Shown here: piece after piece, positions 40,474 to 50,002 of the stretch
How the letters are laid out: every line of letters starts with the position of its first letter
How positions within the stretch are numbered: position 1 is the first letter of the stretch
From: Asticcacaulis sp. YBE204
GTDB lineage: Bacteria > Pseudomonadota > Alphaproteobacteria > Caulobacterales > Caulobacteraceae
Direction of reading: 5' to 3'
Length of the DNA stretch: 64,000 nucleotides
Assembly (NCBI RefSeq): GCF_000495855.1
Contig: NZ_AWGF01000009.1
Location: forward strand, 213,585 to 277,584
The notes under the pieces: generated by a model
What the model was told of the DNA's origin: nothing
The model's database searches: none
What the model saw: only the letters and a program-made list of their open reading frames with translations
Program-made: the position numbers and the translations under genes

Positions 40474-41880
40474 TTAGGCTACCGCCTCGACTTCGTGCAG
40501 CCTCACCGGCTCGCCCTTCAGACGCGCGACGAAGTCGTTGCGCCACCACACCACGTCGCGGGCCTTGACGTCTTCGAGCAGATCCGCGTGGCGCTGACGG
40601 CGTTCTTTCAGCGGCATATGCACGGCTTCCGAAATCGCCTCGGCCATGGCCTGACGGTCGAAGGGGTTGACGATCAGCGCCGCCTTCATCTGCGCCGCTG
40701 CGCCCGCGAATTCCGACAGGATCAGCACCCCCGGATCGCGCTCGTCCTGAGCCGCGACGAATTCCTTCGCCACGAGGTTCATCCCGTCGCGCAGCGGCGT
40801 CACCAGCCCAACCTGCGAGGCGCGGTAAATCCCGGCCAGCTCATCCCGCCGATAGGCACGGTTGACGTAGCGCACCGGCACCCAGTCGATGGTCGCGTGT
40901 TCACCGTTGATGCGCCCCGACAGGCTGTCGAGCCGCGCGCGCAGGTCCTGATAGGTGCCGACCTCCTCGCGCGTCGCGGTCGCGATCTGCATCAGGAAGA
41001 CCTCGCCTTCCATGCGCGGGTGGTTATTGAGAAACTGCTCGTAGGCGAGAAAACGCTCCTCCAGCCCCTTGGAATAGTCGAGCCGGTCGACGCCGGTAAT
41101 CATCTTGCGCCCGGCCTGCGAATTGCGCATCAGGTTGTAAAACGCCAGCGCCTTGTCGGAATTGGCCGCCGTAATGAACTCTTCGGCGTCGATGCCGATG
41201 GGGAAGGCCGCCGCCTGAATCGTCTTGCCGAAAGCCGTCAGCCGCCCATCAGCATGTAATTCGCCCCCGGCGCAATTGACGACATATTCCTGAAACGCGC
41301 TGAGGCTGTCCTCGGTCTGAAATCCGATCAGGTCGTAATCGAACAGGGTTTCAACCAGTTCCATATGCTTGGGCAGGGTCTGAAACACCCGCATGGCCGG
41401 CCACGGAATATGCAGGAAGAAGCCGATGCGGTTCTTCACCTCGTGCTCGCGCAGCTTTTGCGCCAGCGGCAGCAGGTGGTAGTCCTGCACCCAGATCAGA
41501 TCATCCTTCTCGATCAGTGGAAACAGCGTATCGGCAAAGCGCTGATTGACGCGCAGATAGCCCTCGTCATAGGTCCGCTCGAAGGCCACGAGGTCGGTGC
41601 GGTAATGGAACAGCGGCCACAACGTCCGGTTGGCGTAGCCGTTGTAATATTCCTGCACGTCCTGTTGCTCCAGATCGGTCAGGGCGACGGTCACCCCGCC
41701 GATCTTCTGGATCGACAAATGGCCGGTATAGGTGTCGGTCACCTGCCCCGACCAGCCGAACCAGATACCGTTTTCTTCGCGGAGCGCCGCGGACAGCGCC
41801 ATGGCCAGCCCCCCCTGCGTACCGACGGCGGTGTCGGCGGGGGGATTGACGCGGTTGGAAACTACGATCAGTCGGCTCAT
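40474..41880 (-). CDS. otsA: trehalose-6-phosphate synthase
   Basis: GT20 glycosyltransferase joining UDP-glucose and glucose 6-phosphate; 468 residues. Signatures are VGTQGGLAMAL near the N-terminus, WVQDYHLLPLAQ, GVDRLDYSKGLEERFLAYEQ and the nucleotide-binding TPLRDGMNLVAKEFVAAQ. Start 41880 (MSRLIVVSNR) has GAGG eight bases upstream. Last gene of the otsB-GH15-otsA operon, 29 bases after the GH15 stop. The product is dephosphorylated by OtsB. Confidence 0.96.
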   Translation of the reverse strand: MSRLIVVSNRVNPPADTAVGTQGGLAMALSAALREENGIWFGWSGQVTDTYTGHLSIQKIGGVTVALTDLEQQDVQEYYNGYANRTLWPLFHYRTDLVAFERTYDEGYLRVNQRFADTLFPLIEKDDLIWVQDYHLLPLAQKLREHEVKNRIGFFLHIPWPAMRVFQTLPKHMELVETLFDYDLIGFQTEDSLSAFQEYVVNCAGGELHADGRLTAFGKTIQAAAFPIGIDAEEFITAANSDKALAFYNLMRNSQAGRKMITGVDRLDYSKGLEERFLAYEQFLNNHPRMEGEVFLMQIATATREEVGTYQDLRARLDSLSGRINGEHATIDWVPVRYVNRAYRRDELAGIYRASQVGLVTPLRDGMNLVAKEFVAAQDERDPGVLILSEFAGAAAQMKAALIVNPFDRQAMAEAISEAVHMPLKERRQRHADLLEDVKARDVVWWRNDFVARLKGEPVRLHEVEAVA

Positions 41881-41909
41881 ACGGTGTTCCTCAGGGTAAG
41901 CATGTACAG

Positions 41910-43772
41910 TTATCGGATGTCGCGCCACGGTCGGCTGAGTAGCCCGGCGCAGTTAATGATCCCCACCAGCGAATAGGTCTGCGGGAAATTGCCCCACAGG
42001 GTGCCGTCCTCATACGACGTGTCTTCCGACAGCAGGCCCGACGGTGTACGCCGCGCCAGCATCTGCCCGAACAGCTCGCGCGCCTCATCTGTACGTCCGG
42101 CATAGTGCAGGGCCTCGATCAGCCAGAAGGTGCAGAAATTAAACGCGGTTTCCGGCTCGCCGAAATCGTCGGGCACGGCGTAGCGCAGCATGTGTTCGCC
42201 ACGACGCAGGCCGGACTCGACGGCTTTCAGTGTCGCCAGATGGCGCGGATCGTCGGGTGTGATGAAACGCAGGTCGATCATTTGCAGCAGGCTGGCATCC
42301 AGTTGCGCATGATCGAAACAGGCGCTGAAGGACTGGTCGTCTTCGCTCTCGGCACGCGTTTCGATAGCTTCACGGATCACCTGCGCCCGTTCTTTCCACA
42401 CGGCGGCGCGCTGCGTCAGACCCAGCGCCACGGCGGCGTTTTCCAGCCGGTCGCATGCGGCCCAGCACATCAGGGCGCTATAGGTATGGATGTTGGACAG
42501 CGTCCGGTATTCCCACAGGCCCGCGTCGGGCTTGTCATAGACCTCGAAGGCGCGTTCCCCCATCGCCTCCAGCGCCGTGAAGTCCTCGATCGTGCCGGTA
42601 CGCAGCAGGCGCTGGTCGAAGAAGGCGTGGACCGAGGACAGGACGATCTGGCCATAGACGTCGTGCTGATGCTGGATATAGGCGAGGTTGCCGACGCGCA
42701 CCGGCCCCATGCCGCGATAGCCGGGCAGGTCTTCGGCCACCGTCTCGGTCAGGTCCGGCCCGAAGCCGATGCCATAGACGGGCTGGATCGGCCCCTCGCC
42801 CGCCTGATCGACGATGTTCCGTAAGTATTTCAGGTAGTTTTCGAGGATATCCACGGCGCCCAGTCGCGTCAGGGCCTGAACTACGTAATAGGCGTCCCTG
42901 ATCCAGCAATAGCGGTAATCCCAGTTGCGGCCCGAATCCGGCGCTTCGGGGATCGAGGTCGTCATGGCCGCCACGATGGCCCCGGTTTCCTCATAGACGC
43001 ACAGCTTGAGCGCGATGGCGGCGCGGATGGTCGCGTCCTGCCATTCCAGCGGCAGCGACAGGGTCCGCACCCAGCGCTTCCAGTAGGCGTCGGTCTTTTC
43101 CTGCATGTCGCGCACGCCCTGAAGCAGGCCGGTCGAGAAGGATTCGTCGGGGCCGAGGAAGAAGGCATAACTCTCTTCCAGCCGGAAGGTGCGCTCGTTG
43201 ATCAGATGCGACACAGGGCAATTGGTCGTCAGGCGCAGGTCGGTGTCGGTGCCGAGATAACGGATATGGTTCGAGCCGAACGAATGCGGCGCGCGGGCCT
43301 TGCCGTAGTCGCGCATGGGCCGCAGACGGACACGGATACGCGGCGCGCCCGACAGCGGCTTGACGACACGGCACCACGCCACGGGACGGTATTGCCGCTC
43401 ATGCGCCGTAAAGCGCGGGCAGAAGTCGGTGACCTCCAGCGACGCCCCGTGCCGGTCGGTCAGGACCGTGCGTAGAACGGCGCTGTTGCGTTCATAGGCC
43501 TGTTCGCTTGTGGCGAAGTCGATCAGGTCGATGGCCCACAGGCCCTGCGCGTCGTCGCTGTCCGCCGTCACGCCACTGAGCAGGTTGCTGAACATCGGGT
43601 CGCCGTCGTAACGCGGGACGCAGGCCCAGACCCAGTTTGCGCGCGCGTCGATCAGGGCCGACACCGTGCCGTTACCAATCAAAGCGAGGTTGAGGTCGTG
43701 CGAGGCCGGACGCGGTTGCGGCTGAACCTCGGTGGCGGTTTCAACATGCAGGGATTGCGACTGATCAGGCAT
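41910..43772 (-). CDS. glycoside hydrolase family 15 protein (trehalase or glucoamylase)
   Basis: A 620-residue cytoplasmic GH15 enzyme. It has an N-terminal beta-sandwich with LIGNGTVSALIDARANWVWA, then an (alpha/alpha)6 barrel. Catalytic acids are probably Glu in PDAGLWEYRTLSNI and Glu in GLLSEDTSYEDG; the GNFPQTYSLVGIIN tail is also typical. GH15 includes alpha,alpha-trehalases as well as glucoamylases, and its place between otsB (8-base overlap) and otsA favours trehalose turnover. A role in glycogen or maltodextrin breakdown is not excluded. Confidence 0.9.
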   Translation of the reverse strand: MPDQSQSLHVETATEVQPQPRPASHDLNLALIGNGTVSALIDARANWVWACVPRYDGDPMFSNLLSGVTADSDDAQGLWAIDLIDFATSEQAYERNSAVLRTVLTDRHGASLEVTDFCPRFTAHERQYRPVAWCRVVKPLSGAPRIRVRLRPMRDYGKARAPHSFGSNHIRYLGTDTDLRLTTNCPVSHLINERTFRLEESYAFFLGPDESFSTGLLQGVRDMQEKTDAYWKRWVRTLSLPLEWQDATIRAAIALKLCVYEETGAIVAAMTTSIPEAPDSGRNWDYRYCWIRDAYYVVQALTRLGAVDILENYLKYLRNIVDQAGEGPIQPVYGIGFGPDLTETVAEDLPGYRGMGPVRVGNLAYIQHQHDVYGQIVLSSVHAFFDQRLLRTGTIEDFTALEAMGERAFEVYDKPDAGLWEYRTLSNIHTYSALMCWAACDRLENAAVALGLTQRAAVWKERAQVIREAIETRAESEDDQSFSACFDHAQLDASLLQMIDLRFITPDDPRHLATLKAVESGLRRGEHMLRYAVPDDFGEPETAFNFCTFWLIEALHYAGRTDEARELFGQMLARRTPSGLLSEDTSYEDGTLWGNFPQTYSLVGIINCAGLLSRPWRDIR

Positions 43773-44511
43773 GGTGGGCCACGCCGTCTTCGAGCCAGTC
43801 GAGCACTGCCGCCACGTTCGGCAGACGGAAGCGCGCCGCCGTTTCGCGCTCCGGCCCGACGAGGATACCGAAACCACCCAGCTCTACCGCGGCCTTGAAT
43901 GCGTGCTCGTCGGTCAGGTCGTCGCCGACAAAGACCGGCATCCGGCCTTCGAACGGCACCTCGTTCATGAAGGCCCTCAGCGCGTCGCCCTTGTCCGGCC
44001 CCGGCGCGCGCAGTTCGGCGACACGATCACCCAGTTGCAGCGACAGGGGCGAGTTTTGCGCGATATTCTGGGTGATGGTGAGGACCATATCCTCGGCTTC
44101 GGGGTTGAGGCGATAATGGACGCCGACCGACTTACCCTTGGCTTCGATGAGGACACCGCGTTTTTGTTCGGCCAAGGCATTGAGCACCAGAATCGCCTGA
44201 TCTAGGGCCTGACGCACCTCGTTGGTAATCAGATAGTCGCGGCGCTCGCCCTCGGCATCGCGGCGCTCCAGTCCGTGGACGCCGGCCACCGCGCGGACGG
44301 CGTTTTCGAGGATGTAGTCGACTTCGGAAATGGTGCGACCGCTAAGAATCGCCAGCCGCCCGTCGAGCGCTTTAACGACACGCCGCAAAAGCATGTTGCG
44401 GCGCACATCAGGTCCGACGTCTTCGGGACGGGGGCGAATCTGCGCCAGAGTGCCGTCGACATCGAGGAAAAGCGAGACACGGTCCGGCAGAAGTCGGTGC
44501 GGGTGGGTCAT
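43765..44511 (-). CDS. otsB: trehalose-6-phosphate phosphatase
   Basis: HAD-family phosphatase, 248 residues. Motif I is LFLDVDGTLAQI (nucleophile Asp near residue 17), motif II is AILSGR, and motif IV is VFVGDDLTDEHAF. It makes trehalose from trehalose 6-phosphate. First gene of the operon; its stop overlaps the GH15 start. Confidence 0.95.
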   Translation of the reverse strand: MTHPHRLLPDRVSLFLDVDGTLAQIRPRPEDVGPDVRRNMLLRRVVKALDGRLAILSGRTISEVDYILENAVRAVAGVHGLERRDAEGERRDYLITNEVRQALDQAILVLNALAEQKRGVLIEAKGKSVGVHYRLNPEAEDMVLTITQNIAQNSPLSLQLGDRVAELRAPGPDKGDALRAFMNEVPFEGRMPVFVGDDLTDEHAFKAAVELGGFGILVGPERETAARFRLPNVAAVLDWLEDGVAHHA

Positions 44512-44845
44512 GATCTTAGCCAGTCTTTACAGGTTCGCATTACGGCTTTGGGGACGATTAACCCCATATCCGACAAGGTAGTGCCGGAGATTCAGCCGGC
44601 TTCACTTGGCCCAAAGCGGCGTAAGGAAGCCATTATAAACCCTCCCCTGTTCCGGAGAGCCTTGCTAAACCTAGCCTGTACAGCGATCACATGGGGTCAA
44701 AAGCCCGTGACGGGCGCGTTACCGCAGCGCACAATGGATTGCGATCGTTTTCATGGCGGTTACCTGTTTATTGCCCCTTGATTTTCACAAACCGATCAGG
44801 CCATATCGACGGCAAATTGTAGGACAATATAAAAGGGAGCGGCCT
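44512..44845. other. 334-base divergent intergenic region otsB / GH51
   Basis: No gene is seen here. It must hold promoters for otsB (minus) and the arabinofuranosidase (plus). A LacI-operator-like site lies at 44740-44753. The otsB-side half contains nothing I can name. Confidence 0.6.
44740..44753. promoter_or_regulatory. LacI-family operator-like site before GH51
   Basis: TGCGATCGTTTTCA fits the TGnnAnCGnTTnCA pattern of LacI-family operators with a central CG. It is about 93 bases upstream of the arabinofuranosidase ATG. It resembles the site before ribokinase in pattern but not in detail. Confidence 0.4.
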
Positions 44846-46420
44846 ATGAAATTTACTCCATTCAAGTCTCTGGCACTGGGTGCCTTGATGGCGGCCACCG
44901 CCATGAGCGCCACGGCTCAAACCAAGATCGACGCCACTTTGAAGGCCGATCAGCCCGGCGCGGAAATCTCGCGCTATATCTACGGGCAGTTTTCGGAACA
45001 CCTCGGCGCGGGCGTCTATGAAGGCGTTTGGGTGGGTAAGGATTCGCCTATCCCCAATACGCGCGGCATCCGCAACGACGTCGTCGGCGCGCTGAAAGCG
45101 ATCAAGGTGCCGGTCATCCGCTGGCCCGGCGGTTGTTTCGCCGACGAATACCACTGGCGCGATGGCATCGGCGATCCCGCCAAACGCCCGTCGCGCAAGA
45201 ACAACTGGTGGGGCGGTACGCCTGAGTCGAACCAGTTCGGCACGCACGAATTCTTCGATTTCGTCGAACAGGTTGGCACCGACGCCTATCTGTCGGTCAA
45301 TGTCGGTTCCTCGAACCCGACCGAAATGCGCGAATGGATCGAATACCTGACCTCACCCGGCGACGATACCCTGGCTCAGGAGCGCCGCGCCAATGGCCGC
45401 AAGGACCCGTTCAAGGTGCCCTTCATCGGTATCGGGAATGAGTCGTGGGGTTGCGGCGGCAATATGACGCCGGAATATTACGCCAACGAACTGCGCCGCT
45501 TCGAGGCCTTCTACCACAAGGGCAAGGACAATTCCGGCGCCCGCGTGGCATCGGGCGCCAACGCCTTCGACACCAACTGGACCGACGTGGTGATGAAGAT
45601 GGCGACCCGCAACATGGACGCCATTTCGCTGCACTACTATACCCTGCCGACCGCCAACTGGTCCAAGAAAGGCCCGGCGCTGAACTTCAATGAAGAACAG
45701 TGGAACTCGACCTTCTATCAGACCTATCGCATGGACGATCTGCTGCAAAAGCATATCGCCGTCATGGACAAGCACGATCCGAAAAAGCGCGTCGGGCTCT
45801 ATGTCGATGAATGGGGCACCTGGTACGACGTCGAGGCCGGCACCAATCCGGGCCACCTCTATCAGCAGAACACCCTGCGCGACGGCATTGTGGCGGCGGT
45901 CAATTTCAACATCTTCCACCACTATACCGACCGCGTGAAGATGACCAATATCGCGCAGACGGTGAACGTCCTTCAGGCTATGATCCTGACCGACAAGGAA
46001 AAGATGGCCCTGACGCCGACCTATTACGCGTTTAAAATGTACGTGCCGTTTCAGGATTCGACCGCTATCCCGCTCGACGTGACGGCGCCGACGCTTATCG
46101 GCGGCAAGGACAAGGACGGTAAGGACCAGACTTTCCCGGCGTTCAACGTCTCCGCCGCCAAGGCCAAGGACGGTAAGGTCTATATCGGCGTCGCCAATAT
46201 GAACGCGAAAGAAGGCTATGTGCTGAACATCAACCTCGGCACGCTGAAAGCAAAATCGGTATCGGGTGAGGTTCTCACCGCCGACAAACTCGACGCCCAC
46301 AACGTGCCGGGTCAAAAGGAAGTCATCGCCCCGGTCGCCTTCAAGGGCGGCAAGATCAAGGGCAGCGTCCTTGAACTGACTATCCCGGCCAAGTCGGTCG
46401 TCGTGGTGAAGTTGGACTAA
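44846..46420 (+). CDS. exported alpha-L-arabinofuranosidase, GH51
   Basis: A 524-residue enzyme that removes arabinose side chains from arabinoxylan, arabinan or oligomers. The signal peptide is residues 1-24 (ending ATAQ), so it is periplasmic or secreted, unlike many cytoplasmic GH51 enzymes. RWPGGCFADEYHWRDGIG is the family's substrate-loop motif. The acid Glu is in GIGNESWGCGG and the nucleophile Glu in LYVDEWGTWYD. AAGGGAG lies upstream of the start. Together with GH43 and GH95 it points to hemicellulose or pectin use. Confidence 0.93.
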   Translation: MKFTPFKSLALGALMAATAMSATAQTKIDATLKADQPGAEISRYIYGQFSEHLGAGVYEGVWVGKDSPIPNTRGIRNDVVGALKAIKVPVIRWPGGCFADEYHWRDGIGDPAKRPSRKNNWWGGTPESNQFGTHEFFDFVEQVGTDAYLSVNVGSSNPTEMREWIEYLTSPGDDTLAQERRANGRKDPFKVPFIGIGNESWGCGGNMTPEYYANELRRFEAFYHKGKDNSGARVASGANAFDTNWTDVVMKMATRNMDAISLHYYTLPTANWSKKGPALNFNEEQWNSTFYQTYRMDDLLQKHIAVMDKHDPKKRVGLYVDEWGTWYDVEAGTNPGHLYQQNTLRDGIVAAVNFNIFHHYTDRVKMTNIAQTVNVLQAMILTDKEKMALTPTYYAFKMYVPFQDSTAIPLDVTAPTLIGGKDKDGKDQTFPAFNVSAAKAKDGKVYIGVANMNAKEGYVLNINLGTLKAKSVSGEVLTADKLDAHNVPGQKEVIAPVAFKGGKIKGSVLELTIPAKSVVVVKLD

Positions 46421-46430
46421 GACCGGTTCA

Positions 46431-46602
46431 CTCCCTCCTCTCTATCGAGCCTTTTGGGCGAAGATGGGGAGGTGCCGAAACGCGCAGCGTTGAGGCGGAG
46501 GGGGATAACGCCAAGCTATTCAACGCGCTGTGGATTTCGGAGTCATCCCCTTCCGTCACGCCTTCGGCGCGCCACCTCCCCACGCCAAGGCGCAGGGAGG
46601 AG
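46431..46602. repeat. palindromic element, type C (GH51-GH95 gap)
   Basis: About 172 bases with ends CTCCCTCCTC and GGGAGGAG. Inside are GAGGCGGAGGGGGAT against ATCCCCTTCCGTCACGCC and a GANTC site (GAGTC) at 46540-46544. The stretch with TATCGAGC and GCGAAGATGGGGA is shared with the element at 39626. Confidence 0.78.
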
Positions 46603-46611
46603 TAAGTAAAG

Positions 46612-46641
46612 CGGCCCCCGGCAATGTCGGGGGCCGTTTTT
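46612..46641 (+). terminator. intrinsic terminator after GH51
   Basis: CGGCCCCCG and CGGGGGCCG pair perfectly around a 7-base loop and are followed by five T. It lies beyond the palindromic element and before the GH95 gene, so the two glycosidase genes are probably separate transcripts. Confidence 0.88.
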
Positions 46642-46720
46642 GTTTTCACGCTTGCCAATTTCCATGAAAGATAATAACTACCATATATAAATCATACAAA
46701 TGCCGCAGGGATAGACAATC

Positions 46721-49072
46721 ATGACCGGTTTTAGCCTCAACCGCCGCCACCTGATGATCAGCGCCACGGCGGTCGGCGCGCTGGCCTTCGCCAGCAAGAC
46801 CACGGCACAAACCCCGCCGCCCTCGCCCTTGCGCCTGTGGTACGACCGTCCGGCGGACGAGTGGGTCAAGGCCCTGCCGGTCGGTAACGGGCGTCTGGGC
46901 GGCATGGTCTTCGGCGGCATCGCGGTCGAGCGCGTTCAGATCAACGAAGACACCTTCTACGCCGGATCGCCCTATAATCCGACCAATCCAAAGTCGCGCG
47001 AAGGCCTGCCGCAGGTCCAGAAACTGGTCTTCGCGGGCAAATATGCCGAGGCCGAGAAGCTGGCCAATCAGACCCTGATCAGCCAGCCGATCAAGCAGAT
47101 GGCCTATCAGCCGGTCGGTGACCTGATCATGCTGTTCCCCGGTCTCGACAATACCTCGAAATACGAGCGCAGCCTCGATCTGAGCGAGGGCATCGTGGTG
47201 ACCGAGTTCAATGCCGGATCGACCCGCCACCGCCGCGAGGTGTTCGTCTCCGCCACCGATCAGGTCATGGTGGTCCGCCTGTCCGGCGACAAGGGCAAGC
47301 CGGTCACGGTCGATCTCAGCCTGTCGACGCCGCAAAAAGCCGACATCGAAACCGTCGACGGCGACACCATTGTCATCAAGGGGATCAGCCCGCCCCAGCA
47401 GGGCATCGAAGGCAAGCTGCCCTTTGAACTGCGCGCCAAGATCATCGCCCCGTCAGGCACCCTTACCGCGCGCGAAGGCGGGGTCTATGTCAGCGGGACC
47501 GAAGACGTCGTCATCCTGATTTCGGCGGCCACTGGTTACATCAAATATAACGACATTTCCGGCGACCCCGCCGCGCGCAATGCCGAAGTCATCACCAAGG
47601 CCGCCGCCAAGGGCTATGCGGCACTGCGGGCTGGTCACGCCGCCGACTATAAACGCCTGTTCGGGCGCGTGGCGATCGATCTGGGGAGCGGCGATAATGC
47701 CGCCTTGCCGACCGATCAGCGCATCGCCAGATTCAACGAAGGCAGGGACCCCGGTCTGGCCGCCCTCTATGTGCAATATGGGCGTTATCTGCTGATGTCG
47801 TCGTCACGCGGATCGCGGCAGCCGGCCAATCTGCAAGGCATCTGGAACGACAAGCTCAATCCGTCGTGGCAGTCCAAATGGACGCTCAACATCAATGCCG
47901 AGATGAACTACTGGCCCGCCGAGGCCTGTAACCTGCACGAGACGATGGAGCCCCTGCTGTGTCTGGTCGAAGACCTCAGCGAGACCGGCGCCAAGCTGGC
48001 GAAGGACATGTACAACGCGCCGGGCTGGGTGGCGTTCAACAATACCGATGTCTGGCGCGTGGCGACGCCGCCGGACGGCGCGGTGTGGGCGCTGTGGCCG
48101 ATGGGCGGCGCGTGGCTGCTGCAAAACCTGTGGGAGCCGTGGCTCTATAATGGCGACGTGGCGTGGCTGAAGCGGCTTTATCCCCTGATGAAAGGGGCGT
48201 CGGAGTTCTATCTGGCGACCCTGCTGAAAGACCCGAACACCGGCTACATGGTCACCAATCCGTCCAATTCACCGGAAAACAAGCACCCCTTCGGCTCGTC
48301 GGTCTGCGCCGGACCGGCGATGGACAATCAGTTGTTGCGCGATCTGTTCGCCCACACCGCCGAAGCGGCTAAGATACTGAAAACCGACGCGACGTTGGCT
48401 AAGGCGTGTCTGGCCATGCGCGCCAAGCTGCCGCCGGAAAAGATCGGCAAGGCCGGTCAGCTTCAGGAATGGCAGGGCGACTGGGACATGGAGGCCCCGG
48501 ACATCCATCACCGCCATGTGTCGCACCTCTATGCGCTCTACCCGTCGGATCAGATTACCGTCGAAGACACGCCGGATCTGGCGAAGGCGGCGCGGAAATC
48601 GCTGGAGATTCGTGGCGACGATGCGACTGGCTGGGGTATCGGCTGGCGCATCAATCTGTGGGCGCGGCTGAAGGACGGCAATCATGCACACGACGTCATC
48701 AAGCTGCTGCTGCATCCGCGCCGGTCCTACCCCAACCTGTTCGACGCCCACCCGCCGTTTCAGATCGACGGCAATTTCGGCGGCGCGGCGGGGATTGCCG
48801 AGATGCTGCTGCAAACCCATCGCGGGCGAATAGAGCTTCTGCCCGCCCTGCCCTCGGTCTGGCCGCAGGGATCGTTCAGCGGCCTTAAGGCGCGCGGCGG
48901 GTTTGAAGTGGCGCTCGACTGGCGCGACGGTCAGGTGACGCAGGCGGCGATCAGCTCGGTGCGCGGCGGCAAGACCCGCGTCGTGTGGGGGAAGTCGGCG
49001 CTCGATCTGACATTGAGGGCCGGTGAAACGGTTACGCTTAAGGGACAGGCGGGCAAGTTGGTCAGGGCCTGA
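46721..49072 (+). CDS. exported alpha-L-fucosidase-type enzyme, GH95
   Basis: A 783-residue GH95 protein. It has a Tat-like signal (LNRRHLMISATAVG, residues 6-19) ending near TTAQ, then the N-terminal beta domain (WVKALPVGNGRLGGMVFGG) and an (alpha/alpha)6 barrel. Catalytic-region segments are LNINAEMNYWPAEACNL (Asn pair), QLQEWQGDWD (Glu) and QIDGNFGGAAG (Asp). Most GH95 enzymes act on alpha-1,2-fucosides, and some are alpha-L-galactosidases, both found in xyloglucan and pectin side chains. Its end overlaps the convergent RES toxin gene by 11 bases. Confidence 0.93.
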   Translation: MTGFSLNRRHLMISATAVGALAFASKTTAQTPPPSPLRLWYDRPADEWVKALPVGNGRLGGMVFGGIAVERVQINEDTFYAGSPYNPTNPKSREGLPQVQKLVFAGKYAEAEKLANQTLISQPIKQMAYQPVGDLIMLFPGLDNTSKYERSLDLSEGIVVTEFNAGSTRHRREVFVSATDQVMVVRLSGDKGKPVTVDLSLSTPQKADIETVDGDTIVIKGISPPQQGIEGKLPFELRAKIIAPSGTLTAREGGVYVSGTEDVVILISAATGYIKYNDISGDPAARNAEVITKAAAKGYAALRAGHAADYKRLFGRVAIDLGSGDNAALPTDQRIARFNEGRDPGLAALYVQYGRYLLMSSSRGSRQPANLQGIWNDKLNPSWQSKWTLNINAEMNYWPAEACNLHETMEPLLCLVEDLSETGAKLAKDMYNAPGWVAFNNTDVWRVATPPDGAVWALWPMGGAWLLQNLWEPWLYNGDVAWLKRLYPLMKGASEFYLATLLKDPNTGYMVTNPSNSPENKHPFGSSVCAGPAMDNQLLRDLFAHTAEAAKILKTDATLAKACLAMRAKLPPEKIGKAGQLQEWQGDWDMEAPDIHHRHVSHLYALYPSDQITVEDTPDLAKAARKSLEIRGDDATGWGIGWRINLWARLKDGNHAHDVIKLLLHPRRSYPNLFDAHPPFQIDGNFGGAAGIAEMLLQTHRGRIELLPALPSVWPQGSFSGLKARGGFEVALDWRDGQVTQAAISSVRGGKTRVVWGKSALDLTLRAGETVTLKGQAGKLVRA

Positions 49073-49538
49073 ACCGCTGATCGTAGGTCCATTTGCGCAA
49101 CTTGGTGACCTTGATGCGCTTGATGTCGGGGTGCTGCGGATTGATCAGGACATTGTATTCTTCAGGCACGATGACCGACGGTACCCGCAGCAGGAGCGAG
49201 GCCGCGCTTTTGAGCCAGGCATCGCCCTGATCGAGGCTGACGCGTCCCGCCGGCACCGCATCCCAGCCGACATGGCGTTTGGCATCGAAGGTTTTGGCCG
49301 CCGCCCAGACCTCGTCCGGCACGTCGAAATGGGCCAGATAGCGGTTGAACGGCAGGCCTGTGGCATTGAGGTGGACATAGGTTTCCAGACAGGCCAGCGC
49401 GATGGTTTCCGACGCATAGACGACGCCCAGACCCTTGCGGTTCCAGCGCCCGCCGGTCGTCTTGGCCCCGGCACCTGAGCGGTCGTCGGCGGTATAGTCC
49501 GGCGTATCGGTGGCAATGCGCCACAGATGACGCGTCAC
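49062..49538 (-). CDS. RES-domain toxin
   Basis: A 158-residue RES-domain protein; characterised RES toxins break down NAD+. Conserved segments are HLWRIATDTPDY (Arg), TGGRWNRKGLGVVYASE, LACLETYVHL (Glu) and a Ser-containing late region before NPQHPDIKRIKV. The start is a GTG that overlaps the antitoxin stop by 4 bases (GTGA); the longer frame only re-reads the antitoxin. Confidence 0.9.
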   Translation of the reverse strand: MTRHLWRIATDTPDYTADDRSGAGAKTTGGRWNRKGLGVVYASETIALACLETYVHLNATGLPFNRYLAHFDVPDEVWAAAKTFDAKRHVGWDAVPAGRVSLDQGDAWLKSAASLLLRVPSVIVPEEYNVLINPQHPDIKRIKVTKLRKWTYDQRFRP

Positions 49539-49975
49539 GCGTAGGCGCCGCTTTGCGATTGCGCCAGCAGGCTGGAGATCAGGCGCTGCCCTTCGAGGGT
49601 GTCGAGATAATCCGCCGGACGCTCGCCACCCAGCGCGGGCAGCGGCTGATCGAGCCAGTGCGCTAACCACTTTGCGGCATCGAACCCGTCGCTGAGGCCG
49701 GATTGTTCGACCATGACCTGCACCTGACCGATCAGGTTCGACACGCCCAGTACGCGTTCCGAATCCTCGCTCGACAGGCCCTCGGCGCGCTTGGCCTTGC
49801 GGTTGACGGTCGCCATCGACAGGCCGAGCGATTGCAACAGCTTCTCCTGCGGCATGTCCATCAGGCGCGCCATGTCCTTGACCTCGGAGGCCGGGACGCC
49901 GTCGCGCACCAGCCGCACGCGCTGCAAAGGGCTGGCGCGGTAGAGGTCGCTGAAATCGAGGGTGCCGTCAGCCAT
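49535..49975 (-). CDS. DUF2384 (Xre/MbcA/ParS) antitoxin
   Basis: A 146-residue antitoxin for the adjacent RES toxin. The N-terminal part has a helix-turn-helix-like stretch (PLQRVRLVRDGVPASEVKDM, MDMPQEKLLQSLGLSMATVN). The C-terminal half is the toxin-binding DUF2384 region (AKWLAHWLDQPLPALGGERP, ADYLDTLEGQRLISSLL). The start at 49975 has GGGGAG seven bases upstream; an ATG five codons earlier has only a poorly placed AAGG. Confidence 0.9.
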   Translation of the reverse strand: MADGTLDFSDLYRASPLQRVRLVRDGVPASEVKDMARLMDMPQEKLLQSLGLSMATVNRKAKRAEGLSSEDSERVLGVSNLIGQVQVMVEQSGLSDGFDAAKWLAHWLDQPLPALGGERPADYLDTLEGQRLISSLLAQSQSGAYA

Positions 49976-50002
49976 GTCATCGCTCCCCATGCCTTCGCTT
50001 GA

